Assembly (NCBI GenBank): GCA_000750105.3
Contig: JPHH03000001.1
Location: 62,001 to 126,000, forward strand
Source of the DNA: Tolypocladium sp. Sup5 PDA-1
Taxonomy: Eukaryota > Ascomycota > Sordariomycetes > Hypocreales > Ophiocordycipitaceae
DNA: 64,000 nt
Direction: 5' to 3'
Shown: in pieces, positions 1 to 11,769 of the stretch
Layout of the letters: every line of letters begins with the position of its first letter
Position numbering within the stretch: position 1 is the first letter of the stretch
Made by a program: the position numbers and the translations under genes
Notes under the pieces: generated by a model
Databases searched by the model: none
What the model saw: the letters and a program-made list of their open reading frames with translations, nothing else
Told to the model about the DNA's origin: nothing

Positions 1-1005
1 GGGGTTCACGAGTTCACGGGGGGGGGGGCGAAAGGTTTGATTTGGACGCGATATGAGAGGAAAGAGTGATCCGGGGGCCAATCGTGGACCCGGACGCCGG
101 GGTCCCGGAGCAAAAAAAAAGTTTGGTGAGGAATGATCATCAAATGATGTATGCCAAGCCGGGGCCGGAGTGGGTCACGGCCTCATTGCCGGAGCATCAG
201 TTACTCAAAATTGCCCAAAATTGCCCATCAATGCCCATCACAATGCCCGACAACAAGTGACCAGTACATGCAACTTTACGAAGAGGACATTACATGGGCC
301 ACGTATTTAGCTATGGGAATGCCAAGTCCAAGTCCAAGGGCCAGGCTCCCAAACGAACGGCTGCGTCTACTCGTAAAGGCAAAGTCACGCACTTCTCGAG
401 CTGGGCCCACGGGCTGCAACAAGCGCGCATGGATATACCACATGCTCTGCAGCAGCGTGCAAGACCGAGATCGGGTATCGAAAAGGGGACCGCGATGCCG
501 TCTGACGACGACGGAGTTGCCGCCGTTGTGCATTCAAGACGTGGAGAAAGACGAGCCGGCGCCGGCACCTGGAGCGGCACTCGTGGCTGACCGGCGATCG
601 ACAGGGGGACACGCTTGGTGGTGAGGGATCCCTGTGCTAAAAATACCTGCCCTCGTTCGTCCAACCACGCGACAGACGGCGCGTTTACTGGGGCACAGCC
701 ACGCCGTCAGGCCAGGCCCAGGCACTGCCCCAGCCACCTCACGATACGAACAAAACTCTGGAGCACTTTGGCACTGTTTCACCTCTGCTGTGGTGGGTGG
801 AGTGGCCAAGGAGGCGCTGCGCAGCCCGCCGCGTCAACCACCTCGGTGCATGTCCCGGGGTTGGAATGCCACGCCAGCCGCCGCCTTTGTCTTGGCAGCT
901 GTACGAGACAAAACCAAACCGAGACCTATAATCCCTCCATCCTTTCCCTCTGTCCTACACTCGCCGTCTTTGAGCCTCGTCAACGTCGTCCGTACGTAGC
1001 ACATC
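1..1005. other. Intergenic, left edge of window
   Basis: No supported gene. There is a G-run at about 18-28. The short overlapping open frames between 66 and 664 have no recognisable domain and unnatural composition. The last ~80 nt before 1006 are CT-rich, as expected for the 5' leader of the downstream metalloprotease gene. Confidence 0.6.
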
Positions 1006-1879
1006 ATGGCGCCTCCAATACTCGTCGCGGCCTCTATTCGGGCCATCACCGCCGCTCCCAGCTATGACTTTGCCTTCAACCACCACCACCACGCCCGCGA
1101 TCTCCAGAGCCCGACGCACACGCAGCAGGTCACGCTGGGCGTCATCGCCGCCTATGTCGTCGCCATTGCCATCCTGTGGAACGTGCCGTACCTCAAGATG
1201 ATTCTGTGGCCCTTCAAGGTACGTACGTATCTACTCATGCTTCATGCATGTACTGACATATCAGATGCTCGTTATCGCCTTCCACGAGTTCGGCCACGCC
1301 ATCACTGCCGTCCTCACCGGCGGCCGCGTCAAGTCCATCAGCCTGGACCCCAACGAGGGCGGCGTCACGCACATGCAGGGCGGCATCAGCGCCATCACCC
1401 TCCCCGCCGGCTACCTCGGCTCCTCCATCATCGGCGCCCTCCTCATCTTCTGCGGTTTCAACATCGTCGCTTCCAAGATCGCCAGCATCGTCCTCGGTGT
1501 CTGCTTCCTCCTCACCTTGTGGTGGGGGAAGCGCGACTGGCTCACCATCCTCACCGTCCTCCTCGCCGTCGGCCTGCTCATTGGCTGCTGGTTCATCGTC
1601 CACGCCGAGGCCCTGCGCTTCGTCGTCCTCTTCATCGGCGTCATGTCCTCCCTCTACAGCGTCTGGGACATCTGCGACGACCTCATCCTCCGCAAGGTCA
1701 ACTCGTCCGACGCCAGCGTCTTCGCCAAGCGCTACGGCGGCTCGTCGCAGTGCTGGGGCGTCATCTGGTCCATCATCTCCGTCGTCGTCATGGCCGCCGG
1801 CATCGTTGCCGGCCTGGCCGCCTTTTCCCAGTCGTTTGAGCAGCAGCAAGAGGACTCCAAGCACTTTATTCCAACCTAA
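1006..1879 (+). CDS. M50B-like membrane metalloprotease family protein
   Basis: Two exons, 1006-1218 and 1265-1879, joined across a 46-nt intron (donor gtacgt, acceptor tcag), give about 275 aa. The second exon opens with a conserved HEFGH zinc-binding motif at about residues 78-82, followed by several hydrophobic segments separated by short loops. A conserved acidic stretch (DICDDLI) lies near residue 210. This is the arrangement of the fungal and plant 'peptidase M50B-like' family, multi-pass proteins related to site-2 proteases. The HExxH supplies the catalytic His and Glu, so hydrolase activity is plausible, but the substrate is unknown. The start is the first ATG after a CT-rich leader, and the N-terminal segment includes a His run (HHHH) before the first hydrophobic helix. 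The gene is convergent with the chitinase downstream. Confidence 0.85.
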
Positions 1880-2199
1880 ACACCAACCCGGGGAGCATGT
1901 GTTTTTGTGTATGATCCGCGACGAGGTCAAGGATGGAGCAGCGGCCAGCAACGGCATCGGTTATGAATGATACCCACAGTTTACTTTATTTACATCAACC
2001 TCAAGCCTCAGGACACGAGTTACAGCAACGTGCGGATGTTTGTTCATGTGCAGAAATCATCAATATGTACGTTGAAAGTATGTGCAGACAATCTAAGTGA
2101 CAGGAATATACAATATGTCCAGAAGAAGAGAAGATGCATCTCGTCAACAGAGTGGCACATAAAAGGCGTACACCCCCTGTCCCTAACACGCAGCCAATT
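1880..2199. other. Convergent 3' intergenic spacer
   Basis: A 320-nt AT-richer spacer between the stop codons of the metalloprotease (+) and the chitinase (-). It presumably holds both 3' UTRs. No gene or repeat was seen. Confidence 0.6.
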
Positions 2200-3435
2200 T
2201 TAGTTGAGGTCGCTGACCACCTCGCCGAGGAAGCCCTTGTTGGCATAGAGCTGGGACTCGTCCCACATCATGACGCCGCCGAAGCTGCTGTACTTCTTGG
2301 AGTACTGGATGGCAGCCTTGAGCTTCGCACCGCTGGTGTAGCCGCCACCGGCGCCGGTGTTGGCCGGGATTCCGAGCAGGTTCTTGACGTTGGGGTTCTT
2401 GCTGCCCTTGGCCCACGTGTCCCAGACGTCAAAATTGAAGGCGTTTTGGCTGCCGCCGACGTTGAAGTTGGACACGCCGCACCAGTTGTTGTAGAACTGG
2501 ATCATGACGAAGTCGAAGGCCACGGCGTCGAGGGTCGCGCCAAGGGCAGCATCCGGGAAGACGCACTGCGGCGCAGCCGTTAGATAGAACTTCTTGCCGC
2601 CGGCGCCGTCCATGAGGCTGCGGAGCTTGCTTCCGAAGGCGGGTAGGTTGTTGGTCCACGCCTCAAAATCGAAGTCGAAGCCGTCGACAACCGCGCTTCC
2701 GAAGGGACGGTCGACCTTCTGACCGGACTGGACGGGGCCGAACATGGACCAGACCATCTGGGCCGCGCTCTGGGCCGCGCTGGCCGAGGACCAGCCGCCC
2801 TGACTGTAGGTGGCACCGCCAAGCGACAGCACGATGGTCTTGCCATATTTGGTCTGGCAGGTCTTGATGTCGTTTCTGAACAAGACTCTGTCAGTAATAT
2901 AATGTTTTATGAAGAAGAGGCAACGTACTCAATCTCTGGGCACCTGAGGAGGTTACCGTTTGTGGGGAACGGGGTGCACTTGTCGCTAGCACTGGCAAAG
3001 TTGATGATGGGCGGAGTGATGCCGTTCATGAAGGCAAGGGGAATGACCTAGTTCGCCTTTGTCAGTCCCATTTCCACTACAACTACTCGCAGAAGTCACT
3101 TACGCTGACATCGGTGTCTGTACACGGAGAACAAGGAAACAGGCACACGTCAGCCGCGGTTTCTCACGGACACCTTATGATAAGCGAGACCCACTTGCGC
3201 AGTAGTATGCGAGGTTCTGCTGGATATCAGGACCGGTACCTCCGCCATAGGAGTTTTGACCTGAAAATCCAGACGTCAGCAGTCTGTTATACAATTTTTG
3301 AAGCAAGAATGGGAGAATCTTACCCCAGTAGACGGCAATGTTCTTCTGCGATCCCACGCTGAAGCCAGCCAGGGCCGAGGGGAGGAGGGCGAGTAAGCTC
3401 GCGGCAGAAGCAATGGAGCCGACCGAGGACAGCAT
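2200..3435 (-). CDS. Secreted class III endochitinase (GH18)
   Basis: Five exons on the minus strand: 3435-3324, 3260-3195, 3117-3104, 3047-2929 and 2875-2200. They total 987 nt and encode 328 aa. The N-terminus is a clear signal peptide ending ...LLPSALAG. The mature protein then starts with NIAVYWGQNSYGG, the first strand of a class III GH18 barrel, and continues with PLAFMNGITPP. The catalytic DxxDxDxE motif is present as DGFDFDFE at about residues 168-175, with Glu175 as the acid/base. SLGGATYSQGGW is the conserved strand before it. There is no C-terminal chitin-binding module or GPI-like tail, so this is a compact secreted enzyme that hydrolyses chitin beta-1,4 bonds. Exon 3 is only 14 nt long, yet it is needed to restore the conserved NTDVSVIP segment. 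A TATA-like element lies about 104 nt upstream of the ATG. Confidence 0.92.
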
Positions 3436-6400
3436 CGTGAAGGCGATGGAGCAATGAGTGCACCGAGAAAGGAAGGGCGAGGAATGATGATGAGGAGAAG
3501 CAATAAAATAACTCGTTGAGGAGGCTGGGCGTGGCATCTATATATGCTCCGGGATCCAGCATGCCAGAGCCTGACGGGTGATGATCCGTCCGTCTACCCT
3601 TCATCCCGACCCACGGTATTCCGGTGCCTGTAGAAGCAACATCCATCCGTACCTATGCGACGTTGAACTCTCAAGGCGGGCCGCCATCGTCGCCTAGTCT
3701 CTCCATAGAGGGGACACAACGAACAAGAACTATATCATGGCGTTTCGGGTCCAATGCTACTTTACGCAAGTGGATGGCGGCACCGTGCCCACAAGACGAT
3801 GTCCGGCGACGTGTGCGCGGGATACCGTGGTGGTGGGGATATGGAGGGTGGTCAGAACGGACTGCCTGGCTGACGAGGGAGGGGGTGTATGCCACAGGCA
3901 AAGAGTGAAGACTAGTAGCTAGGATGTGTGAGCAGTGTGTCTACCGAGGGTCTGTATGAATGAACAAGTGAATGGATTGTTGGATGGACGCGTAGGTGGA
4001 TTCGATGATGGTACTTACTAGGAGCGTAGCCGGTGTTCCAAAGTTGGGGCAGTGGTGCCGAGACACCAGGGATTCAGATTCGTCGGCTCCGAGGAATCAC
4101 GCTGGCAGTCTACGGGGCACAGGTTGAAGGACCGTCTAGCTCCCGGCTGTTCTATGACGGTGGCAGCGGTTGCGGTGAATCGGGTGATGTTGGAGACTAG
4201 CGCACTCTGTTTAGCCTGGCACATAATAATAATTCCCTAGCAGTTTAGCATACCTGATCCGGCGGTTCCTGGCCCGTCACCCGTGTCTGCGTGTCATCGG
4301 TCTTCAGGACGCGCCGGGAATGCGGAGACGGCCACTGACTTGAGTTGGATATCGGAGCATGGGGAAGTAGTACCATCCCACAGTGGATTGAAGCGACGAA
4401 GCTGCCAAGTATGCAATCGGGATGGCCGAAAGAAACGCGATTCCCTGACCTTCCTCCAGGTCTGTACTAGGGCGTAACGCCGCGATGATGGCTACACGCA
4501 CCATGGCGTTGCAGGCGACGAGGAGTGCCGACCGGAGTACGGTTCGCTGAGCCCACATGAGCCCGGCCATGAACATGCGAGTGCTGTAACGTGGGAAGAG
4601 AGCAAGACCAAAGCCTTGGTGGCCGATGCCCCGGCCGGTGGCCCTAGACGGGACGAACTCCTGAGAGGCTGAGACATTGGATGAACTCTTGGTCTGACCG
4701 GGGCGCCGGCTGGCAGTACTGGCAGCAGCAGCAGCAGCAGCGGCACAAGGAGCGTGACCCCTTACGGCCGACAGCACTGCCGGCCTCTGTCACGCCAAGC
4801 CAGCAGAATCATCGCCATCAGCATCCAGGGGCAGGTCGCGAGCTTCCCGGTTCGGCATAGGTCATGGATCGTGACCGGGGGCGACGGCGCCGGGAGTGTA
4901 ACTGGAGCCGGAGCTTGGACGAGCTTGCTGGGGTCATGCCCACCACACCGGACGGTATTCCGCCGATAGCAAGCAGGCATATCCCACGGAGGCATCCAGA
5001 TGGGTGGCTCCCGCGCGTCCGTGGGTACGGATGTAGATTACCCCGAACTTCAAGGTGACGCATCACGCACGCGCAGCTGTCAAGGCGATGCGAGATCTGA
5101 GGTCTCTGTCTCATCGTTCCCGAAGGCGTGATGTGGCGTTGTATCCGCCATCACGCACAGGGCGGCACCAGCCAAAACGAACCTATCCGTAGGTAGTCCG
5201 TAGAGGCGGTTAAGCTGCTGCGTGACAGTGGAGGAGAGCATCAACGGATGCACTCAGCTCGTGGTTGTGTTGCACTCACTTCCCACAAGTCTTGCACCGT
5301 GGTGCAGGGAGACGAGCGAAGGAGTCGGTCCTAGGCAGACCGGCTAGTCGCTATGTCTTTGTCGATGGCACATGATCCTGCCAGACTTTCGACCTCCAGG
5401 GACCAGGTAGGTACTCATCAATTAGGTAACGGCGAGAAAGAGAATGGCATCCCGCAGCTGAGTGACATTGTGGAGGTTTTCATTTCTCAGTCACCTGACG
5501 AGGCACCTGCACTTCAAGTCTCGAGGTAGGAGCACTCCACCTTCCAATGCCATGGCGCGAATGCCTCGATCATTGTTATTTTGCCAACCAAACATGTCCA
5601 TCTCCAACAAAGGACAGACACTGTCAGCGTAAGTGGACGCTGATCCGAGACCCGTGCCAACTTTGCAGGGCTTGTTTTCGCGACTGACAGCCCTGTCTTT
5701 CTCTCTCCAAGCAGCCCCGACGCTCGACTCATGATTCATCGGGCTCGGCGGCCCGCCAGTTTGTCACGCCCGGCACATTGAAGTCCATTCGTTGAATCTG
5801 CTGCTGACGCACCCCGCACAAATGCACGAGTGAAACGGAGAGCCCATGCATGGGTCACGGGTGTGCCTGATGCCTCGCCCCCAGGCTGGCACCAGCAGGC
5901 CGCAGGTCGTTGGGGGCCCCCGAATCGGACGCCGGCGCCATATCCGTCCTTGGCTGCCCCATTCATGACCGGGGACAGCGCTGACTTGGGAAGTTGGACA
6001 ACCAAGCCCAAGCCCTGCCACAAAGCCTACCCCACGACTCCACGAGACCTGGAGTGCCACTGTGCCAGCTTCCTGAAGGCGAACCTCCTCTCACCAACAC
6101 ATGCCCATCAGCCCAGGTAACGTTGCCTCTTTTATCATCCCCTTGCACATCTCGAGCCACAGGCAGGAATCGACAGGAATCCGCTGCCCCTGAAGCCCTG
6201 TGACAGAGGCGGCGTCAAATAGACGGGGGTAACTGCAGCCACCTGCCAGGTACCGTAACTACTCCGTTGTGCCTTCCCAAGCTGTGGCAAGGATCCCTCT
6301 CGAATCTAGTAATGACGCTGCTCTGCCGGCCAGTGGGCGTCATGATTGATAAGGTACCGTTCTCCCACCGGTTTGCTGGCTTTCACGCTGTGGGGGCACG

Positions 6401-6606
6401 CGACATTCAGCAGCCGTTGTTTCTTTGCTCGCCTGGAAACCTCATAATACTTGGTCTACCATCTCATCTCGTCTCCTATTTCCCAACACACATCCCGCGC
6501 ACGGGCCGTGCTGTCCAGCTCCGCAATGCCGATTCGGATCTGGCTCAAGTGCAGGCCCCCCGTCGGCAACTGTCAAACCGACCCTGGCGGTGTCTTTTTC
6601 GGAAGT
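3436..6606. other. 3.2-kb gene-poor region
   Basis: Holds the chitinase promoter at its left end and nothing else I can support. A CAG run lies at about 4721-4740. A minus-strand open frame (4304-4777) begins with an Ala-rich stretch encoded by that run and contains some hydrophobic segments, but I recognise no family and found no consistent exon structure. It could be a relic. The word TAGGTACTCATC at 5408-5419 recurs at 60005-60016. Confidence 0.5.
3539..3545 (-). promoter_or_regulatory. TATA-like element upstream of the chitinase gene
   Basis: A TATATAT word sits about 104 nt upstream of the chitinase ATG (3435), a spacing compatible with a fungal TATA box plus a short leader. Assigned by position only. 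Confidence 0.4.
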
Positions 6607-7738
6607 TTACATGACACCTGTTAACAGAATATCGCCAGAGTATACAAGTATGTTAGCCGTCTCTTCGGTCCATTTCAGCTGCGAAGAGACTAGCCAAGCG
6701 TTAAACGGAATCGGGGAGCCCATCCACTGCAAAGAGAGTGCTTCACACATGTCCTGTAATAGCGTCCACACTCGTTGCCTGTTTCGCATCCCTTAGGAGC
6801 AATTGGTGGTGTTGGTACGGTGGTACAGCCATTTCCATCCAATCGAGTCGTAGATTGCTGGATTAGGCATCCCTCGCCCACTCTGGGGCTTCGAATATCC
6901 AGGAGCGGTCCCCAGATGTGGTGAATCGAGACGCCCAGAACTGCCCATCTGGGAATACGAAAGTAAACGCCTTCGAAGCCAGGCGAAGATTGGCCGCGTC
7001 TGGCGTAGACAAGCCGCAGACAATGAGAAGGCGGATCTCCACGGGCAGAGGCCCGAAGTAATCCTCGTCTCCAGTTTCTGTCTGGGCTGTAGAAGAAAGC
7101 TGAATGGGCGGCGCTTGCGGCTGCTCACGGAGCAACAACTCCAGCTCATCGACGTGATGCGGGTCCTTCCTGGCCACTTCGAGTTGCGGCTCGGTGGATT
7201 CTTGCTTTCTCACACGATCCTCCCAAGGATAGAAATACTCGTCATCTATCGTCAGAATCCCACCATAATCGTGGTCCTAGGTCAGACCGTTGTATTCTAA
7301 AGGGGCTGGCAGACACTCGCAAATCTCGAACAGAGCCGTGTGGGTGACGGGGTGCGGGGAGAATACCTTCTCCGCGAGAGCCCAGCAAGGATACCCGTAT
7401 CTCCCATCGAGGGCACCCTGGTGCATGACGCCGATTTGGTCGCTTCGCGGGGGATCCATGCCATCCCAACGGCGGTCGAAGGCGGTCGAAGGCGAACGGA
7501 ACGATCCAGCGGTTGCCTCATGGATTGCTGTAAGCGCCGACTCCCGAGACAGCAATGCCTGTGGGACTGGAATAGGCTGTTTGTTTCTGTCAATAAGATG
7601 GCTCTGGCGAAGGCCCTCTAAATCCATGCCAGACTCACAGAGACGGAACTGCTCTAGCTAGCGTCATGGGTCCCGTCTGTCGGGGTCGTCGCAGACGTCG
7701 CTCCCGCAGATGGTGCATGGCACGATGGTGAAGACCAT
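6607..7738 (-). pseudogene. F-box domain protein pseudogene
   Basis: Reading the minus strand from an ATG at 7738, one frame carries a cysteine pair motif (CTICGSDVCDD), then LEQFR, a long middle region ending in a HDYGG motif and YPWED, and finally an F-box-like segment (LPVEIRLLIVCGL, then LRLASKAF and FWASRF). This order is typical of a large ascomycete F-box protein family. The frame is broken by TGA at 7664-7666, TAG at 7658-7660 and TAG at 7277-7279. Each stop sits where the family has Trp (the WL..FR motif and the W.HDYGG motif), so each looks like TGG changed by G to A. A TAA at 6863-6865 and a frame change near 6793 precede the conserved C-terminal NRQRVWTLLQ stretch, which then runs to a stop at about 6607. 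The stops lie inside conserved blocks, so introns are an unlikely explanation. An intact product would act as an SCF substrate adaptor. Confidence 0.75.
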
Positions 7739-8112
7739 CTTCGCACCGGAAGCAGGCCATGTGAAAACGCTCCAGTCGATCATGTAATTGGAAACTATGG
7801 GTAAGGGAAGCGTCCGTGTCCGAAGATGGTATTGTCAAAGAGATGTGCGAGTTGGTACATGTTCGAGTTGGGTGTGACACAGCATGTGACGCTGCATTCT
7901 GCGGAGGCAATTGCAAGTCAAGACGAGTTCAGCATTATCATCGCGCTCGGCATTCGCCAATTGTATTTCGGCCGAGCGTGTGAGTTGGCTGGCCAAACCA
8001 CACCTAAATGAACCCATGCTCCGAGGCAGCCACCAACGCCAGATCCCTCCCGTCCCAGTTCATCTCATCCGTTTCTGAGCTCGACACGGGTATCTTGTAT
8101 AGAGCAAGCAGA
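7739..8112. other. Intergenic spacer
   Basis: A 374-nt spacer between the F-box pseudogene start and the FIP1 stop codon. It presumably contains the FIP1 3' UTR and the decayed pseudogene promoter. I see no gene in it. Confidence 0.5.
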
Positions 8113-9305
8113 CTACCATCGTCCACGACGTCCACGGCCTCCGCCAAACCCTCCCCGTCCGCCGCCGCCGCCTCCTCCCGCAGCCATGCCTTGATCGTAC
8201 CCATACCCGCCCTGGTTACCGCCAAAGCCGCCGCCCCCAAAGTTCTGTCCCTGGTTGCCTTGTGCTCCGCTGCCTCCGCCGCCGTTCTGCATCCCGGAGA
8301 ACATGGCATTCATCTGGCTGGGGTCCATCTGCGATGGGTCCATGCCCGAAGCCATCATCTGCTGCATCATGGCCTGCATCTCTGGCGGCATCCCGTCCAT
8401 GCCTGACATGGCTCCTGTGCCGCTGCCGCCACCCCCGCCGCCGGGCATGCCCATGCCACCCATCATCATCATGCTGTTCAAGTCCTCCATCATCTTCTTG
8501 TTGTTGGAGTTGAACGCATCAGCACCGAACTCGCCCCGTGTGCTCTCCTGCTTGGCGGCGTAGAGAGCCCATGTGAACTCGTCGAAGCCGTAGTTGAAGT
8601 AATCGCTAATGTCGGTCCCTGGTTTCCGCCATGGCTTTTCATTGTCGGCGAGATCTGTGTTGCTCTTGTCAGCTTACTGGCCACAATTGACCGGAAGACT
8701 TCGCGGCGGACCGACCTTCGTCAATGTTGACCTGGGTAATGGGCTTCCCGGCGGCAGGGTATACCGGATTCGTGTTGATGTCAATGGTTGATTTTGATGC
8801 CGCAGCGGATGTTTGGTCTGCACTGGGCGCTGCCACGTCCGCCGCGCCGGTCGACGCTCTTGATTCTTCTTCTTTTTTGGCGGGCGCGGGCTTAACTGGA
8901 GTATCGGTGGATGTTGAGCGTTGCGGGATGTTTCTGATATCGCTATATTTCGATTGTCTGCAGGCACAGCAGTCAGTTCTACTAAAGTGATCCAAGCATG
9001 TGTTGGTCGAATCGGGACTCAAACACGTACGGTGGAGGGGCAGCCTTGGTGCCGTCTTTTCGTTCGGTGATAATGTCAATGTCCTGCGCAACAATTATCA
9101 GCGAAGCCCGACACGGCCGGAATCTGGTAATGCGCACTGAATCGTCATCATCCTCATCCATTGCGCCGCTCTCGTCTTCTTCCTCTCCCTCCTCAAGCTC
9201 CTCCGACTTGGATGGTGGCTTCTTGTCGTCTTCAATCTCGACCTTGGGCTCTTCGGGCTCGTAGAGGTCGTCGCCCTCGTCCATCTCCATTTCGTGTTCA
9301 GACAT
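8113..9305 (-). CDS. FIP1: Pre-mRNA polyadenylation factor FIP1
   Basis: Four exons on the minus strand, 9305-9138, 9083-9031, 8957-8716 and 8654-8113, encode 334 aa in phase. The N-terminus is strongly acidic (EELEEGEEEDESG). A short conserved DIDIITERKDG segment follows, then KYSDIRNIP. The diagnostic Fip1 motif lies at about residues 161-183, running from KPWRKPGTDISDYFNYGF to DEFTW. The C-terminal half is Met- and Gly-rich and ends in an RGG/RGRRGRW tail, as in other fungal Fip1 proteins. Fip1 is the unstructured scaffold of the nuclear cleavage and polyadenylation factor. It tethers poly(A) polymerase and contacts CPSF30/Yth1. The first two introns have donors gtgcgc and gtacgt. The gene is divergent from NUP49, with about 300 nt between the start codons. 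Confidence 0.93.
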
Positions 9306-9606
9306 GGTGACAGATTTTGCGTGAATCTGAGCTGTGTCGTGGTATATGTAGGAAGCTGCGAGATGATGCATCACTGGTGGGATGGCCCAGGGAAGAGCTC
9401 CAGCTGGCCCGACGTTTCTCCGCGCCAACGACTTCTCTTTCATGGCTGGCCCAAGCTCAGGTGCATAAGGTAGCGCTTCTTCCAGCGTCAACCGCCAAAA
9501 CTTCAGAAGCTCCACCACTCTTCTGTCCGAGTCCAACCGCCGCCACGGACCGTCAACTTGCTGTATAGTTGCACCTTGACTCTGGCCGGCTTTTGCGCGT
9601 CGCTCA
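9306..9606. promoter_or_regulatory. Short bidirectional promoter between FIP1 and NUP49
   Basis: Only 301 nt separate the FIP1 ATG (minus, 9305) from the NUP49 ATG (plus, 9607), so both leaders and promoters must share this interval. No TATA box is evident. Confidence 0.55.
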
Positions 9607-11241
9607 ATGTCTCTGGCGCGCTCAGCTAGTGGTCCAGGTGGTCTGACGATCAACACCGGCGCCGCGAACTCGCTGTAAGTAAAGATCCTCCTTGTCCAGC
9701 TGCCTCGCCTTGTCCTCGAAGCCGGTCGCTCTTCTACACACCACATCAATTTTCCACCTCGCGTCATCGCTTCTGGGAGCAAATGGAAGGCATAGTAGCT
9801 GACCACAGACCTACAGGGTGACCACGTCAACGCAACAACCAGCAGCAGGTGGGCTATTCGGCTCTGGCAGCGCGTCGGCAAACCCGACGACATCGACCTC
9901 TGGCGGCATGGCGGCCACCGGCGGATTATTCGGCGGAGCGCAGCAGAAACCCGCCACTGGGCTCTTCGGTTCCTCGACGACGACCACGACCACGCAGCCC
10001 GCCGTTGGTGGAGGGCTGTTTGGAAGCGGCGGTGCTGCTACTCAGCAAGGCCAACAAAACACCGGGGGTGGTCTATTTGGCAGCAATCAGCCACAGCAAC
10101 AACAGCAGCAGCAGCAACAGCAGCCGGCGGGCGGCGGACTCTTTGGAAGTACTGCCAATACCCAGCAGCAACAAACACAGCAACCATCCGGCGGAGGTCT
10201 CTTTGGAAACATCAGCAACCAGCAACAACAGCCACCGCAGCAAGCCGGCGGGCTCTTCGGGCAACCGAATCAGCAGCAGCAGCCACAGGCAGGCGGGGGC
10301 TTGTTTGGGGCCTCCACGACAAATACTCAGCCGACGAGCGGAGGTGAACCCTTTGGACAGTCGCAGGCCAAGCCCTCAGGAGGACTCTTGTGCGTAACTA
10401 GCCGACGTCGTGCAGTCCCTGATGATTCATGCTAACTTGGACGTCTTCCAGCGGCCAAACCCAGACCCAACAGGCACAATCTACCAACCAAGTGCCAGCC
10501 GTCCAGATTAACTACGACAACCTCCGGCCGCGCACAAGGTTCGATGACCTGGCTCAGCCCGTCCAGGACGAGATCGCGCTCATCGACAAGGGCATTCAGC
10601 GTGTGATCAAGATGAAGGATGAGATTGGCGAGTTCATGCCGCAACACGAAAAGGACATCGAGCAGCTCGGACGGGACGTCCAATTTGTCGAGTCCAAGTT
10701 CAGGACAGTACAAGTCGCCCTGAACCGAGATATCCAGACGGTCAAGGTGCTCCAAGACATGACGAAAAAGAGCATTGCCGACGCGCAGCTGTCATTCAAG
10801 GCCACGGACAACCTGAAACTGCCCACCCACTACCATCAGACTGGCCTCTTCGCCGGTCCGCCACCGTCTGCTGACCCCAACGCTACGGATGCCTCGGGTG
10901 CCCACGCCAACGCCCAGGACCTCATCACGTACTTTAACCGCATCTGCGACGATGTGGAAAAGTACAAGAAGCGGCTGGACGAGTACCGCGGTGAAATCGA
11001 GCGCGACATGCCGGGCGTCGAGAACGGCCTGTACGAGCAGATTCGGACGTTCCGGGACAGAAATTCCGCCGCAGGTGGAGCAGTACAGGACCAGCTGGGC
11101 CAGGTGCTCTCGGCGCTGCGGGAAACGGGCAACGCGATTGTCGGCCAGGCAGGGCAGATTGCCGACACAAGGGAGAGATTGTCGAGGCTACAAGCCGGTA
11201 TCCTTGATAGCGGCGTTTACGCCATGGGCATGGCAGCCTGA
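9607..11241 (+). CDS. NUP49: GLFG nucleoporin NUP49
   Basis: Three exons, 9607-9674, 9817-10389 and 10452-11241, give 476 aa. The short first exon encodes a start of the form M-S-L-A-R-S and then LTINTGAANSL, a conserved fungal Nup49 N-terminus. It is spliced by a strong gtaagt donor. Exon 2 carries roughly ten GLFG repeats separated by Gln/Thr/Gly-rich linkers, with Q-runs from CAG/CAA codons at about 10095-10125. Exon 3 is an alpha-helical coiled-coil region (YDNLRPRTRFDDL onward). Together these fit the central-channel nucleoporin that forms the Nsp1-Nup57-Nup49 trimer. The FG repeats form the permeability barrier and the coiled coil is the anchoring part. The repeat number could be mis-assembled, but the frame is clean. 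Confidence 0.9.
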
Positions 11242-11769
11242 TTGGGGCCTCCTCCCTTTGCTCTGGCGAGGGACTTGGGTATGGTGTTGACGGGGGGCGG
11301 TGTAAAGAGATGGTCGCCGTCTAGTCCGTGCTACGGAAAGGGCCATGCCATGGATATACTACAAAGGTGGCAAGCAATTTGCATTTGTCAGGCGGACAGG
11401 AAGCGCATTGCCGCCTTGTCACGATATGTACGATGTGGGGAGTATCGCTGGCGTTTCGAAGTGTTGTTTTGCTGCGGCAATTGGCATCTGGTTGGGTGTA
11501 GAGCAGGCTGGATTTAGGATCGTGTTCTTCAACACAGGCTTACTGCTATTGAGATGCCCGCCGTACGAGAATTGGCGGCAAACTGGATGAAGGAGAGGTA
11601 GAAAAAAGTTGATTCCCCTAATTGCGCCGTTCCTGTCTCGGTACATGATGTGTGAGAGAGCATGGGTATCAGATCCTCCGGCAACCGACTTGGGTGGCCT
11701 CCGCCGCTTCCGTTGCTCATGTCCATGTCCATATCCGTATCCATATTTGTCCTCTGTCGTTTTGGCAGA
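11242..11769. other. Convergent 3' spacer of NUP49 and RPC31
   Basis: A 528-nt region between two convergent stop codons. It contains the 3' UTRs, and no supported coding sequence was seen. Confidence 0.5.

Noticed and set aside
66..664. Several overlapping frames at the left edge
   Set aside because: No domain, conflicting frames on both strands, no codon-bias support.
8982..9893. 303-codon minus-strand frame extending upstream of FIP1
   Set aside because: Only the part from the ATG at 9305 is FIP1. The upstream part crosses the divergent promoter and NUP49 exon 1 and has no ATG or domain.
10095..10125. CAG/CAA run considered as an independent microsatellite
   Set aside because: It encodes the Gln-rich linker between GLFG repeats of NUP49, so it is explained by the gene.
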